The notes beneath the pieces were generated by a model. That model ran no database searches. It was not told where the DNA came from and saw only the letters and a list, made by a program, of their open reading frames with translations. From Pseudomonas crudilactis (lineage in GTDB: Bacteria; Pseudomonadota; Gammaproteobacteria; Pseudomonadales; Pseudomonadaceae): 64,000 nt of DNA. The DNA is taken from the NCBI RefSeq assembly GCF_013433315.1, contig NZ_WXVV01000008.1, positions 184,083 to 248,082 of the forward strand, read 5' to 3'. Made by a program: the position numbers and the translations under genes. Positions 20,768 to 30,563 of the stretch are shown piece by piece; position 1 is the stretch's first letter, and each line of letters opens with the position of its first letter.

Positions 20768-22301
20768 CGCCACCGTGGTGATCCGCCCGCGCACGACCTG
20801 GGAGGCCATGGACCTCGGCGTGCTGATGAGCCAGCAACACCGGCGTCTGCTGATGACCAGTTGGGCGATCGTCACCCTGCCGCTGTTCGCCCTGCTCAGC
20901 CTGCTGCTGTGGGACTCGCCGTCGCTGGCGGTGTTTATCTTCTGGTGGCTGAAACCAGCGTACGAACGCCTGCCGCTGTACATCCTGTCGCAAGCGCTGT
21001 TTGGCGAGACGCCGACACTTAAACAGGCCTTGCGCGAATGGCCACGCCTGCTCAAACCGCAACTGCTGGCCAGTCTGACCTGGCGCCGCCTGAGTTTCAG
21101 CCGCAGTTTTCTGCTGCCGGTGGTGCAACTCGAAGGTCTCGACGGCAGTGCCCGGCAACAACGCCTGCACGTGCTGCTGCAACGCAACGCCGGCGCTGCG
21201 CAATGGCTGACCCTCATCGGCGTGCATCTGGAAACCGCGCTGTGGATCGGCCTGATGGTGCTGTTCTACATGTTACTGCCGCAACAGGTCGAAACGGATT
21301 GGAGCTGGCAGTCACTGATTCTCGCGGCGGATCAAGACTGGCGCTGGCTGGAACATCTGACCAATGCTTTCTACGCGCTGGTGCTGGTGGTGTGGGAGCC
21401 GATCTACGTTGCCTGCGGTTTCAGCCTTTATCTGAACCGACGCACACAACTGGAAGCGTGGGATATCGAACTGGTGTTCCGCCGCTTGCGTCAGCGCCTG
21501 AACAATGGCGTGGTGGGATTGCTCTTGGCGGTCTGTCTGGTGCTGCCGAATATGCCGTCGACCTGGGCGGCCGAGCCTGATGACAGTCCGCAGGCACCGC
21601 GCTTGTTGAATCAACCACTCACTAGCCAGGCCTCACGGGACAGTATCAAGGCATTGCTTGAACAGCCGCCGTTCAAGAACAAGGAAGTCGTCACCCGCTA
21701 TCGCTTTGGCGACGACCCGGCGAAACCTGCCGAAGCGCAAAAACCGGGTGAAGCGCCGCAGTGGCTGAAAACCCTGCTGGGCTGGCTCGACGGACAACAC
21801 TTGAATGTGCTGGCGAAGGTCATTGAAGTGCTGTTGTGGGGCACGCTCATTGCGGTGCTGGGCTGGCTGGGCTGGCGCTATCGCGAGTTTCTCCAGGCCT
21901 TTGTCAGCCGCCGCCCCAGACTGCCTTCCAAACCGAAACGAGCGTTGCCGCAGCAAGCCTTCGGTCTGGATTTGAACCGCGACACCTTGCCTGACGACAT
22001 CGCCGGCCATGCCGAACAACTGTGGCAAAGCCAGCCCCGTGCAGCGTTGGGCCTGCTCTATCGAGGGTTGCTCAGCCATCTGCTGCATGACTTCGATCTG
22101 AGCCTGAAACCCGCCGACACCGAACTCCAGGTGCTCGCGCACGTTGAACAATTGCAGCGCCCCGAACTGCTCGCCTTCAGCCGCAGCCTGACTAATCACT
22201 GGCAGAACATGGCCTACGGGCATCGCGTACCACCGGCGTCCATGCAGCAGGAATTGTGCGATGGCTGGCGCGCCTTGTTCGGCCCCGGAGCCGCCCGTTG
22301 A
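20754..22301 (+). CDS. DUF4129 domain membrane protein
   Basis: 515 aa. Hydrophobic segments near residues ~40-70, ~165-190, ~215-235, ~260-280 and a strong one near LLWGTLIAVLGWLGWRY precede a soluble C-terminal domain (LGLLYRGLLSHLLHDFDLSLKPADTE) typical of DUF4129. The ATG at 20754 has GGAAGGA 6 bp upstream and lies inside the end of the SpoIIM gene. In related operons this protein stands with a transglutaminase-like or DUF58 partner. A role in cell-envelope or stress functions is suspected, without direct evidence here. Confidence 0.85.
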   Translation: MRLSDATVVIRPRTTWEAMDLGVLMSQQHRRLLMTSWAIVTLPLFALLSLLLWDSPSLAVFIFWWLKPAYERLPLYILSQALFGETPTLKQALREWPRLLKPQLLASLTWRRLSFSRSFLLPVVQLEGLDGSARQQRLHVLLQRNAGAAQWLTLIGVHLETALWIGLMVLFYMLLPQQVETDWSWQSLILAADQDWRWLEHLTNAFYALVLVVWEPIYVACGFSLYLNRRTQLEAWDIELVFRRLRQRLNNGVVGLLLAVCLVLPNMPSTWAAEPDDSPQAPRLLNQPLTSQASRDSIKALLEQPPFKNKEVVTRYRFGDDPAKPAEAQKPGEAPQWLKTLLGWLDGQHLNVLAKVIEVLLWGTLIAVLGWLGWRYREFLQAFVSRRPRLPSKPKRALPQQAFGLDLNRDTLPDDIAGHAEQLWQSQPRAALGLLYRGLLSHLLHDFDLSLKPADTELQVLAHVEQLQRPELLAFSRSLTNHWQNMAYGHRVPPASMQQELCDGWRALFGPGAAR

Positions 22302-23461
22302 GTCGCCGGACACTGTGGTGGGTTGGCGCGTTGATCGCCCTGTTGCTGGGCGCGCTGAGCGTTTTCCTCTACCTCAAGGCCAAGCCTTATCAGGAAGAAG
22401 TCGATCACGGCCCCTCGCCCGCCGCGCAAGCCAATCCTTATCTGGCGGCCGAGCTGTTTTTGCGTGAGCGCGGCCTCATGGTCAGCCACGCCGAAAGCCT
22501 CGCGGTACTGCCGGAAATCGACCCTCGCCGTCATACGTTGCTGTTGTTCAACGACCGCTCACGCATGACCCCGCGTCAGGTCGATCAGGTGTTGAACTGG
22601 ACGCGGGCCGGCGGGCGGCTGGTGTTCGTCGCCGAATCGCTGTGGGATGAGCAGAGCAAACAAAGCAATGACCTGTTGATTGATCGGGTGCAGCTGCATC
22701 AATCCCTGAGCAAGGATCTGAAAGACCTGCCCGCCGACGTGGCGCCAGACCGCTTCCCGAAATTGACCAAACTCTATCTGGAAGACGAAGACGCCCCGGC
22801 CTACGCCGGTTTCGATACCGACTTCCACCTCGACGACCCGAAGAATCTTGCGCAAGCCTGGGCCAACAGCGCCAAGGCCACGCACATGATGCAACTGCCC
22901 TACAGCCTTGGCTCGATCACCGTGGTCACCGACGCCGAGTTGTGGAAGAACAACATCATCAGCCAATACGACAACGCCTGGCTGCTCTGGTATCTGAGCG
23001 CCGACACCGACGTCACGTTGATCTACAACACCGAGCACGATGGCCTGCTGACCTTGCTCTGGCGCTACTTCCCGCAAGCCATCGTTGCCCTGCTCGCGTT
23101 GATCGGCCTGTGGCTGTGGCATGTCGGTGTACGCCACGGCCCACTTCAGCTACCCGCCCCGAGTGGACGCCGACAATTGCAGGAACACCTGCGCGCCAGC
23201 GCCGATTTCCTGCTGCGCCACAACGGCCAACAGGCACTGCTGCAAGCACTACAACAGGATGTGCTGCGCCGCGCCCGTCGCCGCCATCCCGGCTTCGATC
23301 AATTGAACGTTGCCGAACAATGGCTGGCATTGTCGCGCCTGACCCGGCTACCCACCCGCGCTATCAGCCAGGCCCTGAGCCCGGTGCCGAACCGGCGGAT
23401 CTCCAGCGCCGATTTCTGCCGCCAGGTCGCCCACCTGCAAACCTTGAGGAACACGCTATGA
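22298..23461 (+). CDS. DUF4350 domain membrane protein
   Basis: 387 aa starting at a TTG (22298) that overlaps the upstream stop as TTGA and has GGAG 7 bp before it; a GTG 14 codons earlier is less well placed. One N-terminal membrane anchor (LWWVGALIALLLGALSVFLY), an exported domain with NPYLAAELFLRERG and LLLFNDRSRMTPRQVDQVLNW (DUF4350 signature), a second membrane segment (AIVALLALIGLWLW) and a cytoplasmic C terminus. It is the fourth gene of the operon and overlaps moxR by 4 bp. Confidence 0.85.
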   Translation: MSRRTLWWVGALIALLLGALSVFLYLKAKPYQEEVDHGPSPAAQANPYLAAELFLRERGLMVSHAESLAVLPEIDPRRHTLLLFNDRSRMTPRQVDQVLNWTRAGGRLVFVAESLWDEQSKQSNDLLIDRVQLHQSLSKDLKDLPADVAPDRFPKLTKLYLEDEDAPAYAGFDTDFHLDDPKNLAQAWANSAKATHMMQLPYSLGSITVVTDAELWKNNIISQYDNAWLLWYLSADTDVTLIYNTEHDGLLTLLWRYFPQAIVALLALIGLWLWHVGVRHGPLQLPAPSGRRQLQEHLRASADFLLRHNGQQALLQALQQDVLRRARRRHPGFDQLNVAEQWLALSRLTRLPTRAISQALSPVPNRRISSADFCRQVAHLQTLRNTL

Positions 23462-24459
23462 CTGAACAGATCGAGCCCGGCAGCGCCAGCCACGCCGCCC
23501 AGCAACGCCAGCGTGCCAGCCAGTTGGCGCAAGCGGTGCGCGGCGAATTGCAGAAAGCCCTGATCGGCCAGAACCAGGTGATCGACGACGTGCTCACGGC
23601 GCTCATCGCCGGTGGCCACGTATTGCTTGAAGGCGTGCCGGGGCTAGGCAAAACCCTGCTGGTGCGCGCATTGGCCCGTTGTTTCGGCGGCGAGTTTGCG
23701 CGGATTCAATTCACCCCGGATCTAATGCCCAGCGACGTCACTGGCCACGCCGTATACGACCTGCAAACCGAGCAGTTCAAGCTGCGCAAAGGCCCGCTGT
23801 TCACCAACCTGTTGCTGGCCGACGAGATCAACCGCGCCCCGGCGAAAACCCAGGCGGCCTTGCTCGAAGCGATGCAGGAACGGCAGGTCACGCTCGAAGG
23901 TCGCGCCCTGCCGATCGCGCAACCGTTCATGGTCCTGGCGACGCAGAACCCGATCGAACAGGAAGGCACCTATCCCCTGCCGGAAGCCGAACTTGACCGG
24001 TTCATGCTCAAGGTGCGCATGGACTACCCGGACGCGGATCAAGAGTTGAACATGGTGCGACAGGTCAGCCGTTCAACCCGCGCCGACATGCTCGATGTGC
24101 AACCGCTGCGCACGGTGTTGCAAGCCAAGGACGTGCAAGCTTTGCAACGCATCGCCAGTGACTTGCCGCTGGACGATCAGGTGCTCGACTACGCCGTGCG
24201 TCTGGCCCGTAGCACGCGCACCTGGCCGGGGCTGATTCTCGGCGCCGGGCCCCGCGCCTCGATCGCACTGGTGCGTTGCGCCCGTGCCCGCGCGTTGTTG
24301 CGCGGCGGCGAGTTCGTGATCCCGGACGACATCAAAGGCTGCGCACTGGCTGTGCTGCGCCATCGCGTACGCATTGCCCCGGAGCTGGACATTGAAGGGC
24401 TGCAGGTCGATCAGGTGCTGCAGCAACTGCTCGACCAGATTGCGGCGCCGCGGCTGTGA
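23458..24459 (+). CDS. MoxR-family AAA+ ATPase
   Basis: 333 aa. Walker A is LLEGVPGLGKT, Walker B is LLLADEINRAPAKTQAALLE, sensor 1 is VLATQNPIEQEGTYPLPEAE, and the C-terminal lid follows. MoxR ATPases act as chaperones that mature or activate partner proteins, commonly the von Willebrand-type DUF58 protein encoded next door. GAGGA lies 6 bp before the ATG, which overlaps the upstream stop (ATGA). The much longer frame starting at 22942 is a shadow of the DUF4350 gene. Confidence 0.94.
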   Translation: MTEQIEPGSASHAAQQRQRASQLAQAVRGELQKALIGQNQVIDDVLTALIAGGHVLLEGVPGLGKTLLVRALARCFGGEFARIQFTPDLMPSDVTGHAVYDLQTEQFKLRKGPLFTNLLLADEINRAPAKTQAALLEAMQERQVTLEGRALPIAQPFMVLATQNPIEQEGTYPLPEAELDRFMLKVRMDYPDADQELNMVRQVSRSTRADMLDVQPLRTVLQAKDVQALQRIASDLPLDDQVLDYAVRLARSTRTWPGLILGAGPRASIALVRCARARALLRGGEFVIPDDIKGCALAVLRHRVRIAPELDIEGLQVDQVLQQLLDQIAAPRL

Positions 24460-25787
24460 AACCCTCACGCCTGCTGTTGATCTGGCTGGCCTTGCTGCTG
24501 GCGGTCGGCATCGTTCTGGGTACATTGCGGGCGCTGGAAGTCGACATCCCTGCCAGCCTGATATCGATCAACTGGGGGTTGCTGCTGGCGCTATTGGCCC
24601 TGGCGGTGCTCGATGCCCTGCGCCTGCAACGCCTGCCAACACCGCGCATCACACGGCAGATGCCCGGCAGTCTTGCGCTCGGCCGCTGGGGTGAAGTGCG
24701 CCTGGAAGTCGAACATGACTTCAGCGAACCGACGCACATTGAACTGTTCGATCACCCGCCAGCCGGGCTGAGTTTCGAAAACCTGCCGCTGTCGATTGAA
24801 CTGCAACCCGGCCGGCGCAACCTGCTCGGTTATCGATTGCGCCCGCTCCAACGCGGCCATTTCAGCTTCGCTCACTGCGAGGTCAGCCTGCCCAGTCCCT
24901 TGGGATTATGGACAGGCAAACGCCTGCTCGATGTCAGCGACCAGACCCGCGTCTACCCCGACTTCGCCCGACTCTACGGCGGTGAACTGCTGGCCGTGGA
25001 CAACTGGCTCAGCCAGCTCGGTGTGCGTCAGCGCCAACGGCGCGGTCAGGGTCTGGAATTCCATCAGTTGCGCGAATTCCGTGAAGGCGACAGCCTGCGC
25101 CAGATCGACTGGAAAGCCACCGCCCGTCAACGCACACCGATTGCCCGCGAGTATCAGGACGAGCGCGATCAGCAGGTCATCTTTCTGCTCGACTGCGGCC
25201 GATGCATGCGCAGCCAGGACGGCGAGCTGTCGCATTTCGACCATGCGCTCAATGCTTGCCTGCTGCTGAGTTATGTGGCCCTGCGCCAGGGCGATGCGGT
25301 GGGACTGAGTACCTTCGCCAGCGAACAGCCGCGCCATCTCGCGCCAGTCAAAGGCGCCGGGCAACTGAACGTGTTGCTCAACACAGTGTATGACCTGGGC
25401 AGCACACAACGCCCTGCCGACTACCAGGCCGCCGCCAATCAACTATTGGCCCGGCAAAAACGCCGGGCATTGGTGGTGCTGGTCAGCAACCTGCGCGATG
25501 AAGTCGACGATGAACTATTGGCTGCCGTCAAACGCCTGAGCACACAGCACCGCGTGATGGTGGCAAGCCTGCGCGAGGAGACGCTAGACGCCCTGCGACA
25601 TGCACCGGTGCAAACCTTGCCCGAGGCTCTGGCCTATTGCGGGACGGTGAGTTATTTGAACGAGCAGGCAGAACTCCATGAGCGCTTGAGGGCTCATGGG
25701 GTTCCGGTAGTGGATGTCCGGCCAGCGGAACTGGGGGGCGAACTGGTGACGCGGTATCTGGCTTTGAAGAGTGCCGGAGGTTTTTAG
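24456..25787 (+). CDS. DUF58 domain protein (VWA-like partner of MoxR)
   Basis: 443 aa. Two N-terminal membrane segments (LLLIWLALLLAVGIVLGTL and LLLALLALAVLDAL), then the DUF58 signature LREFREGDSLRQIDWKATAR and a VWA-like fold (VIFLLDCGRCM as a modified metal-site strand). The GTG start overlaps moxR as GTGA. It is the last gene of the operon. It converges on the 1573-aa protein gene across 54 bp in which I see no terminator hairpin. Confidence 0.92.
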   Translation: MKPSRLLLIWLALLLAVGIVLGTLRALEVDIPASLISINWGLLLALLALAVLDALRLQRLPTPRITRQMPGSLALGRWGEVRLEVEHDFSEPTHIELFDHPPAGLSFENLPLSIELQPGRRNLLGYRLRPLQRGHFSFAHCEVSLPSPLGLWTGKRLLDVSDQTRVYPDFARLYGGELLAVDNWLSQLGVRQRQRRGQGLEFHQLREFREGDSLRQIDWKATARQRTPIAREYQDERDQQVIFLLDCGRCMRSQDGELSHFDHALNACLLLSYVALRQGDAVGLSTFASEQPRHLAPVKGAGQLNVLLNTVYDLGSTQRPADYQAAANQLLARQKRRALVVLVSNLRDEVDDELLAAVKRLSTQHRVMVASLREETLDALRHAPVQTLPEALAYCGTVSYLNEQAELHERLRAHGVPVVDVRPAELGGELVTRYLALKSAGGF

Positions 25788-25841
25788 CGCCTTCTTCAGT
25801 TGGAAAAGGTGCTGATTTATTCCCACGACCAAAACTCACAA

Positions 25842-28800
25842 TCAGACAGTGCTGCCGTCATAGTGATTGTAAATTTTCAGTTCGGCAGTTACGCCCCTGT
25901 ACGTATTAACGAACGCTTCACCGGCAAGATCGGTTGTTACGTAGTAGGTCTCGCTTGAATCGGAATGCTGAACGGAGACTCGAACTCCCGGCGCAAGCTC
26001 TTTCTTCATTTTGGAGGTCGCCCGAATGAAATTTCGGGTCATTATTTCCCCGTTACCCATTTCAATGTCTTCGCGCCACCGTTCTGCATCCACCCAGTTA
26101 TGCGCCAGGCGCATGGCCGCTGGCGAAATAAGCCATTGATCATTCCGTGTCTTCAGCGTCAGGGCAAACGCGCCATCCCGGATACTTTCTCGGCAATCGA
26201 GAGTCCAGAACAACCAGTCTTGTCCGAGTTGATGTTCCTGTGCAAGATCAGGCGTTATGCTCAATCCAAGGCTCTCGGCGCTTTCGCCTTGCCATCCCAG
26301 CCTTACATAAGCCCCCGTCAGCGAACTGCCAGACTTTGCCCGCAATCTGATTACGTGCGCCACGCGATGACAAGGATACAACGTGTCATGCCCAAAGACC
26401 TTCGCAAAACTGTCGAACTGCATGTCCAGCTCTGCCTCGATATCAAACAGTTGCCCCGGCAACAATCGATCCGGAATGCTGGGACTGGTCAACTTTAAAG
26501 TGAAGTCGCCATTGCGCCATGGGCCTTCGTTATTAACAGACCATCGAATGGGTTCACCGTCCACCGGACGCAAGGTTTCAAGATCCGGATCAAACGTCAG
26601 CCCGAGCGCCTGCGCCCCGGATGAGTCTTCAAGTGCCACTTCAGCCCAGGGGATCAGCCAACTGTGCGGCCTTACCCTTAACTCCAGATCGTAAGCGGTT
26701 GCGTGAGACAGCAGCAGCTTCCCGTCGACAAGGCTCACCTCTTCGCCATTGAGCCAAAGCGTGAATTCCTGCAACCAGGTGTCCGAGTTTGCAATCGCGG
26801 TAAACATCATCGATCTGACCTCCCATCCGGCGTAGCCGCCCTTCACAGCGGCAAGCAACCAACCCTCCTTGACCGGTGGGAGTCTGAACGCGACCTCGGC
26901 CTTGCCGGTACCATCCGTTTTCGTCGGGGCGATCTTGATGCCCGGGTATTCCCATTCCACGTCGACATCAACGAGGGGCTCGCCTGTTCTGGCAGAAACC
27001 ACAATGACCTGTGCGCTGACTTCTTGCCCCGGATATCCCGTCGGATCAGAACTGATCAACGACTGGATTTCCCGAGGCTCATGCACGAAGAACGGCAACG
27101 CTATCGAATCCGAGTGCAGTGCTCCGCCCACCGATACGGTCAGCTCCAGCGCTCCCGTTGTAGTCGGTACAAACTCAATCTTCGCCACCCCGTGAAAGTT
27201 GGTGATCGATGTCACCTCTCCAAGGTCGGGGCTGCGCCAGGTCACAGTGACCCCAACCATCGGCTTGCCGCTGATCGAGGAGATGACCGTGATCTGTTCA
27301 GTCACGGCATCGCCCCAGAACAACGTCTGATTGACCCGCTGGCGTTCAGCGATCTTCACCACCTGTTCGCCTTGTCCCAGCGACATGGCGTTCACGGGAG
27401 ACAGACTGGCCAGCCGCGTCGACGAGAAGTGCAATCCAAAGCTGCCATCCTTGAGGTCGTCCACCCGGAACCTATAGGTCAGTCCTGCGGACGAAAATAA
27501 TCTGGGATCGCCCAACCTCGGTTCCTCGAAACGGATGCCGAGTGCCGCTGGCCCGGACTCCGTCATGCCCAGTGTCAGGTACTGACCCAGCAAGTCACTG
27601 CCGTCCAGCGCTCGCACGCGCAGTTCATGTTGACCCTTGCGTCGCGGAAAGAACGTTTGTTGACCCATTGGCTGTTCCGACTGCTTGTCGAAACTGACCA
27701 TCAGCCCCTCCCAGGGATCACTGGCCAGCGATCTGACTGTCATTGGACGACGATCTTCGTAGTCGTCATAACGACTGAGTACCGCTGCGGTTACCGACTC
27801 TTCACCGGCAACCTGCGGCCTGAAGTCAAAGCCGCTCCAGCCATCGGTCGTGGTTTGGATATCGCGAGGATTGCCATCGATGATCCAGCTCACCGGTGCC
27901 TGATCCACAGGGCGGTTGGTGTAATGCGAGTACACCTGCACCCACATCCACGCCGGCGCCTGGCCAATGACCGGATCCACCGCCGACTCGCGCCATGCCT
28001 CGAATCTGACCTTGTTGTGAGCCAGTGTCATCGGCTTGGCGATCGCCTCGAAACTCAACTGAGGCAGGGCCAGGGTCAGAGCAAACTCGCCTTGCGTCTC
28101 ACTGCCGGTGAAGTCCAGCGTCCAGATTGCGCCGCCGTCGTTCAGTGTCTGCGTATGCTCCAGCGGCGGGGCGACGGTCGCGCCCAGTGAATCGGCCGGT
28201 GTGCCCGACCAGATCAGGGATGCCTCAAGCCCCACCAACGGGCTCAGTGCATGAGGTAAAACGTTGAAGCGGTGAACGGCCCCCAGGCACGGATACAAGC
28301 TGCGATCATCCAGCGCCGATGGCACCTGATCGAGCATCAGCGACATTTCCCCCGTCAGTTCCGCAAACATCAGCCGTCCTGCCAACTCGCGAACGTTTGT
28401 CTCGCCTTCAAGGCGCAGTTCCAGCTCAAACAGGCTGCTAAGGCTGGTGCTGCTGTCGGAGACCAGTTGCCATTGCGGCCCTGGCAACGTCAATGGCTTG
28501 AGCGTTCCCAAGTCTGTGGGCCGCAACCCGATATCAGGATCAACGCCGCGCCAGTGCAGACTGATATTGCGCCCGAGCCAATCACTGCCGGTAACCGGTT
28601 CGACTCTGAGGGTATGAGTCTGTCCACGTCGACAGAGCACGCCAAGTGTATTGCGTTGAACCTCAGCGTCGTCGAGCCAGATTTTCACCTGACTTTTCCA
28701 TGGGCTGGTGGCATAGGCCGTGACGGTGAAGGGGTGCTCGACCGACATCGCTTCCGGGTGCGCCTTGAGCCGGGCCGTGATGGTCTTTTCCCCGGCAGTT

Positions 28801-30563
28801 TTCGGCGTATACAGCAAACTGGCCCAGCCGCCCGACCCAGTGGCACTGTGGACCGGGTCACCGTCGGGAATCACCCATTCGACCAACGCATTGCTGACCG
28901 GATCACCATCGCCTCTGGCCACTTCATGCACCGCTTGCACCCGCAGCAGCACGCTCTCGGCCTCGTCGACGATCGGATATTTGTTGGCCTCACGCACCTC
29001 CCCCACCTTGATCCGGTTGCGCGCCAGCGACATCGGTTTGGCTACAGATGGCAACAACAGCTTTGAGCAGACCAATGACAGATCAAAGCGACCGTCGAGC
29101 CGGTCCTCGCTGGTCAGCGTCCAGAGGCTGTCGCGCCCATCGAACGGAACCGGCTCCTCGAGCGGCGGCCTGACCGTGATCCCCAATTGCTCGTGCCCGA
29201 CGCCGCTCCAGTGCAGCGACAGATCAGTGCCCTGCAACGGGCTGTCGGCGAGCAGGCGCACGATGACAGGGTGCGCGGCGCCCCGGTTGGGATAACCGGT
29301 CACATCCCACTGCGTTTCTATCTCCTCGACGACGGATCGCAACGCCTTCCACGGATCCGTCGCCAACACCTTGACCGCAAATTCGTGGGTTACTTCGCCA
29401 CTGGCGTAATAAGGGCTTTCGACCGCTGCCTTGATGACCACATCACCCGCATTACTCGGTGCAAAATCAAAGTAAATCCAGCCTTGCTCGTCAGTGATAC
29501 CAGCACCCAGCACACCTTGCCCGGACGCCGTCCAGTTCACTGTCCGGCCATCCAGCGCCTGGCCGGTGTAGAACGAAACGACTTGCACGCCGAGCCGGAC
29601 ACTCTGCGCATATTCAAGCACCGGGTAGTAAGCCGCTTCCTGTACCTCGCGAAAGGCCAGGCGGTGATGCCCCAGCGAAACGTCAATCGCATAAGGTTCG
29701 GCGCTGTACTGGTTAACCAGGCTTATCGAAAAATCGTAGCTTTTCTCTTCGCCGATCGCCGGGCAGTCGAGCGACCAATGCGACAGCAGCGCCTGATCGA
29801 CACCCCATTCAGGATCAGCCTTGACCGCGTCCATCGGGTTACCGTGGCTGGTCAATGCGATCTGGGTATCCAGCCAGGCGCTGCCGGCTACAGGCATAAA
29901 AGACAGCTTGTGTGGAGTGAAAAGGAAGTCGTCCAATGCGCCGCCAAGGGATGCCCCCAGGCACAGATACAACGTCTGGCCTGGCGTCAGGGTCTCCTCG
30001 TCCAGACTTAGCGCCTGCAGTTTCAAGGGCTCCAGTTTCAGTTGAAGGTCGATGCGCGTGATACGCACAACCGAGCGCTTATCTGAAGGGTTGCTCGGCA
30101 CACCGTTGACTTCGAAGGTCAAGGTTTCGCCGCTGTCGAATGCCAGGTGATCCAGCGATTCGCGATAGGCAATCGGAATGAAATCCAACGGCTGTGCCGT
30201 CGCCAGACGAGCGTTATCGTTCTCAAGGCTGCGTAGCATCTCGCGCTTGAGTTCGATGCTCATCAACTCCGTGTTGCCCTTGAGGATGCGCAACGTTCCG
30301 AGCTGGCCCGACCAGTCAGCCCCCGGGCGAAACTCGCACAAAAATGTCAGTTCGTAACTGGCGCCGGCATCGGGCTTTTTAGGCACTGATACCTGCTGTG
30401 TAACCGAGCCACCGACCCCCGCCACCAGGAAACTGATAAACGCGCCTTCATACATTTCACTCGTTGAGCCGACTGACCCTTTGTGAGTCCAGTGGTTGAG
30501 CTGGTGAGTGAAATCACCGTTGAGCACCAGACTTTGATTCGCTTGGATGACTGGCTCATGCAT
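25842..30563 (-). CDS. Large modular beta-sandwich protein of the Tc operon
   Basis: 1573 aa, no signal peptide or membrane segment. Residues ~1-190 resemble a jelly-roll carbohydrate-binding domain (LVLNGDFTHQLNHWTHKG). The rest alternates two modules. One is an Ig/invasin-like domain (pattern V-W..., G-W, F-x-P, A-G-E, I-T-A). The other is a ~130-residue domain with G-x-x-L-S-L-H-W, LG...P.L..., W-x-L, F-x-L-x-L and KPMSLA.N. Junctions recur as ATDPWK (~399), ATSPWK (~621), ASDPWE (~949) and SDTW (~1260). The ATG overlaps the TcaB-like stop by 8 bp, so it is translationally coupled to the toxin and probably part of the complex. I know no assigned function; receptor binding or an accessory shell role is inference. 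Confidence 0.8.
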   Translation of the reverse strand: MHEPVIQANQSLVLNGDFTHQLNHWTHKGSVGSTSEMYEGAFISFLVAGVGGSVTQQVSVPKKPDAGASYELTFLCEFRPGADWSGQLGTLRILKGNTELMSIELKREMLRSLENDNARLATAQPLDFIPIAYRESLDHLAFDSGETLTFEVNGVPSNPSDKRSVVRITRIDLQLKLEPLKLQALSLDEETLTPGQTLYLCLGASLGGALDDFLFTPHKLSFMPVAGSAWLDTQIALTSHGNPMDAVKADPEWGVDQALLSHWSLDCPAIGEEKSYDFSISLVNQYSAEPYAIDVSLGHHRLAFREVQEAAYYPVLEYAQSVRLGVQVVSFYTGQALDGRTVNWTASGQGVLGAGITDEQGWIYFDFAPSNAGDVVIKAAVESPYYASGEVTHEFAVKVLATDPWKALRSVVEEIETQWDVTGYPNRGAAHPVIVRLLADSPLQGTDLSLHWSGVGHEQLGITVRPPLEEPVPFDGRDSLWTLTSEDRLDGRFDLSLVCSKLLLPSVAKPMSLARNRIKVGEVREANKYPIVDEAESVLLRVQAVHEVARGDGDPVSNALVEWVIPDGDPVHSATGSGGWASLLYTPKTAGEKTITARLKAHPEAMSVEHPFTVTAYATSPWKSQVKIWLDDAEVQRNTLGVLCRRGQTHTLRVEPVTGSDWLGRNISLHWRGVDPDIGLRPTDLGTLKPLTLPGPQWQLVSDSSTSLSSLFELELRLEGETNVRELAGRLMFAELTGEMSLMLDQVPSALDDRSLYPCLGAVHRFNVLPHALSPLVGLEASLIWSGTPADSLGATVAPPLEHTQTLNDGGAIWTLDFTGSETQGEFALTLALPQLSFEAIAKPMTLAHNKVRFEAWRESAVDPVIGQAPAWMWVQVYSHYTNRPVDQAPVSWIIDGNPRDIQTTTDGWSGFDFRPQVAGEESVTAAVLSRYDDYEDRRPMTVRSLASDPWEGLMVSFDKQSEQPMGQQTFFPRRKGQHELRVRALDGSDLLGQYLTLGMTESGPAALGIRFEEPRLGDPRLFSSAGLTYRFRVDDLKDGSFGLHFSSTRLASLSPVNAMSLGQGEQVVKIAERQRVNQTLFWGDAVTEQITVISSISGKPMVGVTVTWRSPDLGEVTSITNFHGVAKIEFVPTTTGALELTVSVGGALHSDSIALPFFVHEPREIQSLISSDPTGYPGQEVSAQVIVVSARTGEPLVDVDVEWEYPGIKIAPTKTDGTGKAEVAFRLPPVKEGWLLAAVKGGYAGWEVRSMMFTAIANSDTWLQEFTLWLNGEEVSLVDGKLLLSHATAYDLELRVRPHSWLIPWAEVALEDSSGAQALGLTFDPDLETLRPVDGEPIRWSVNNEGPWRNGDFTLKLTSPSIPDRLLPGQLFDIEAELDMQFDSFAKVFGHDTLYPCHRVAHVIRLRAKSGSSLTGAYVRLGWQGESAESLGLSITPDLAQEHQLGQDWLFWTLDCRESIRDGAFALTLKTRNDQWLISPAAMRLAHNWVDAERWREDIEMGNGEIMTRNFIRATSKMKKELAPGVRVSVQHSDSSETYYVTTDLAGEAFVNTYRGVTAELKIYNHYDGSTV

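Noticed and set aside
22942..23457. N-terminal extension of the MoxR protein
   Set aside because: Lies wholly inside the DUF4350 gene in another frame and is Arg/Pro-rich noise; MoxR homology starts at 23458.
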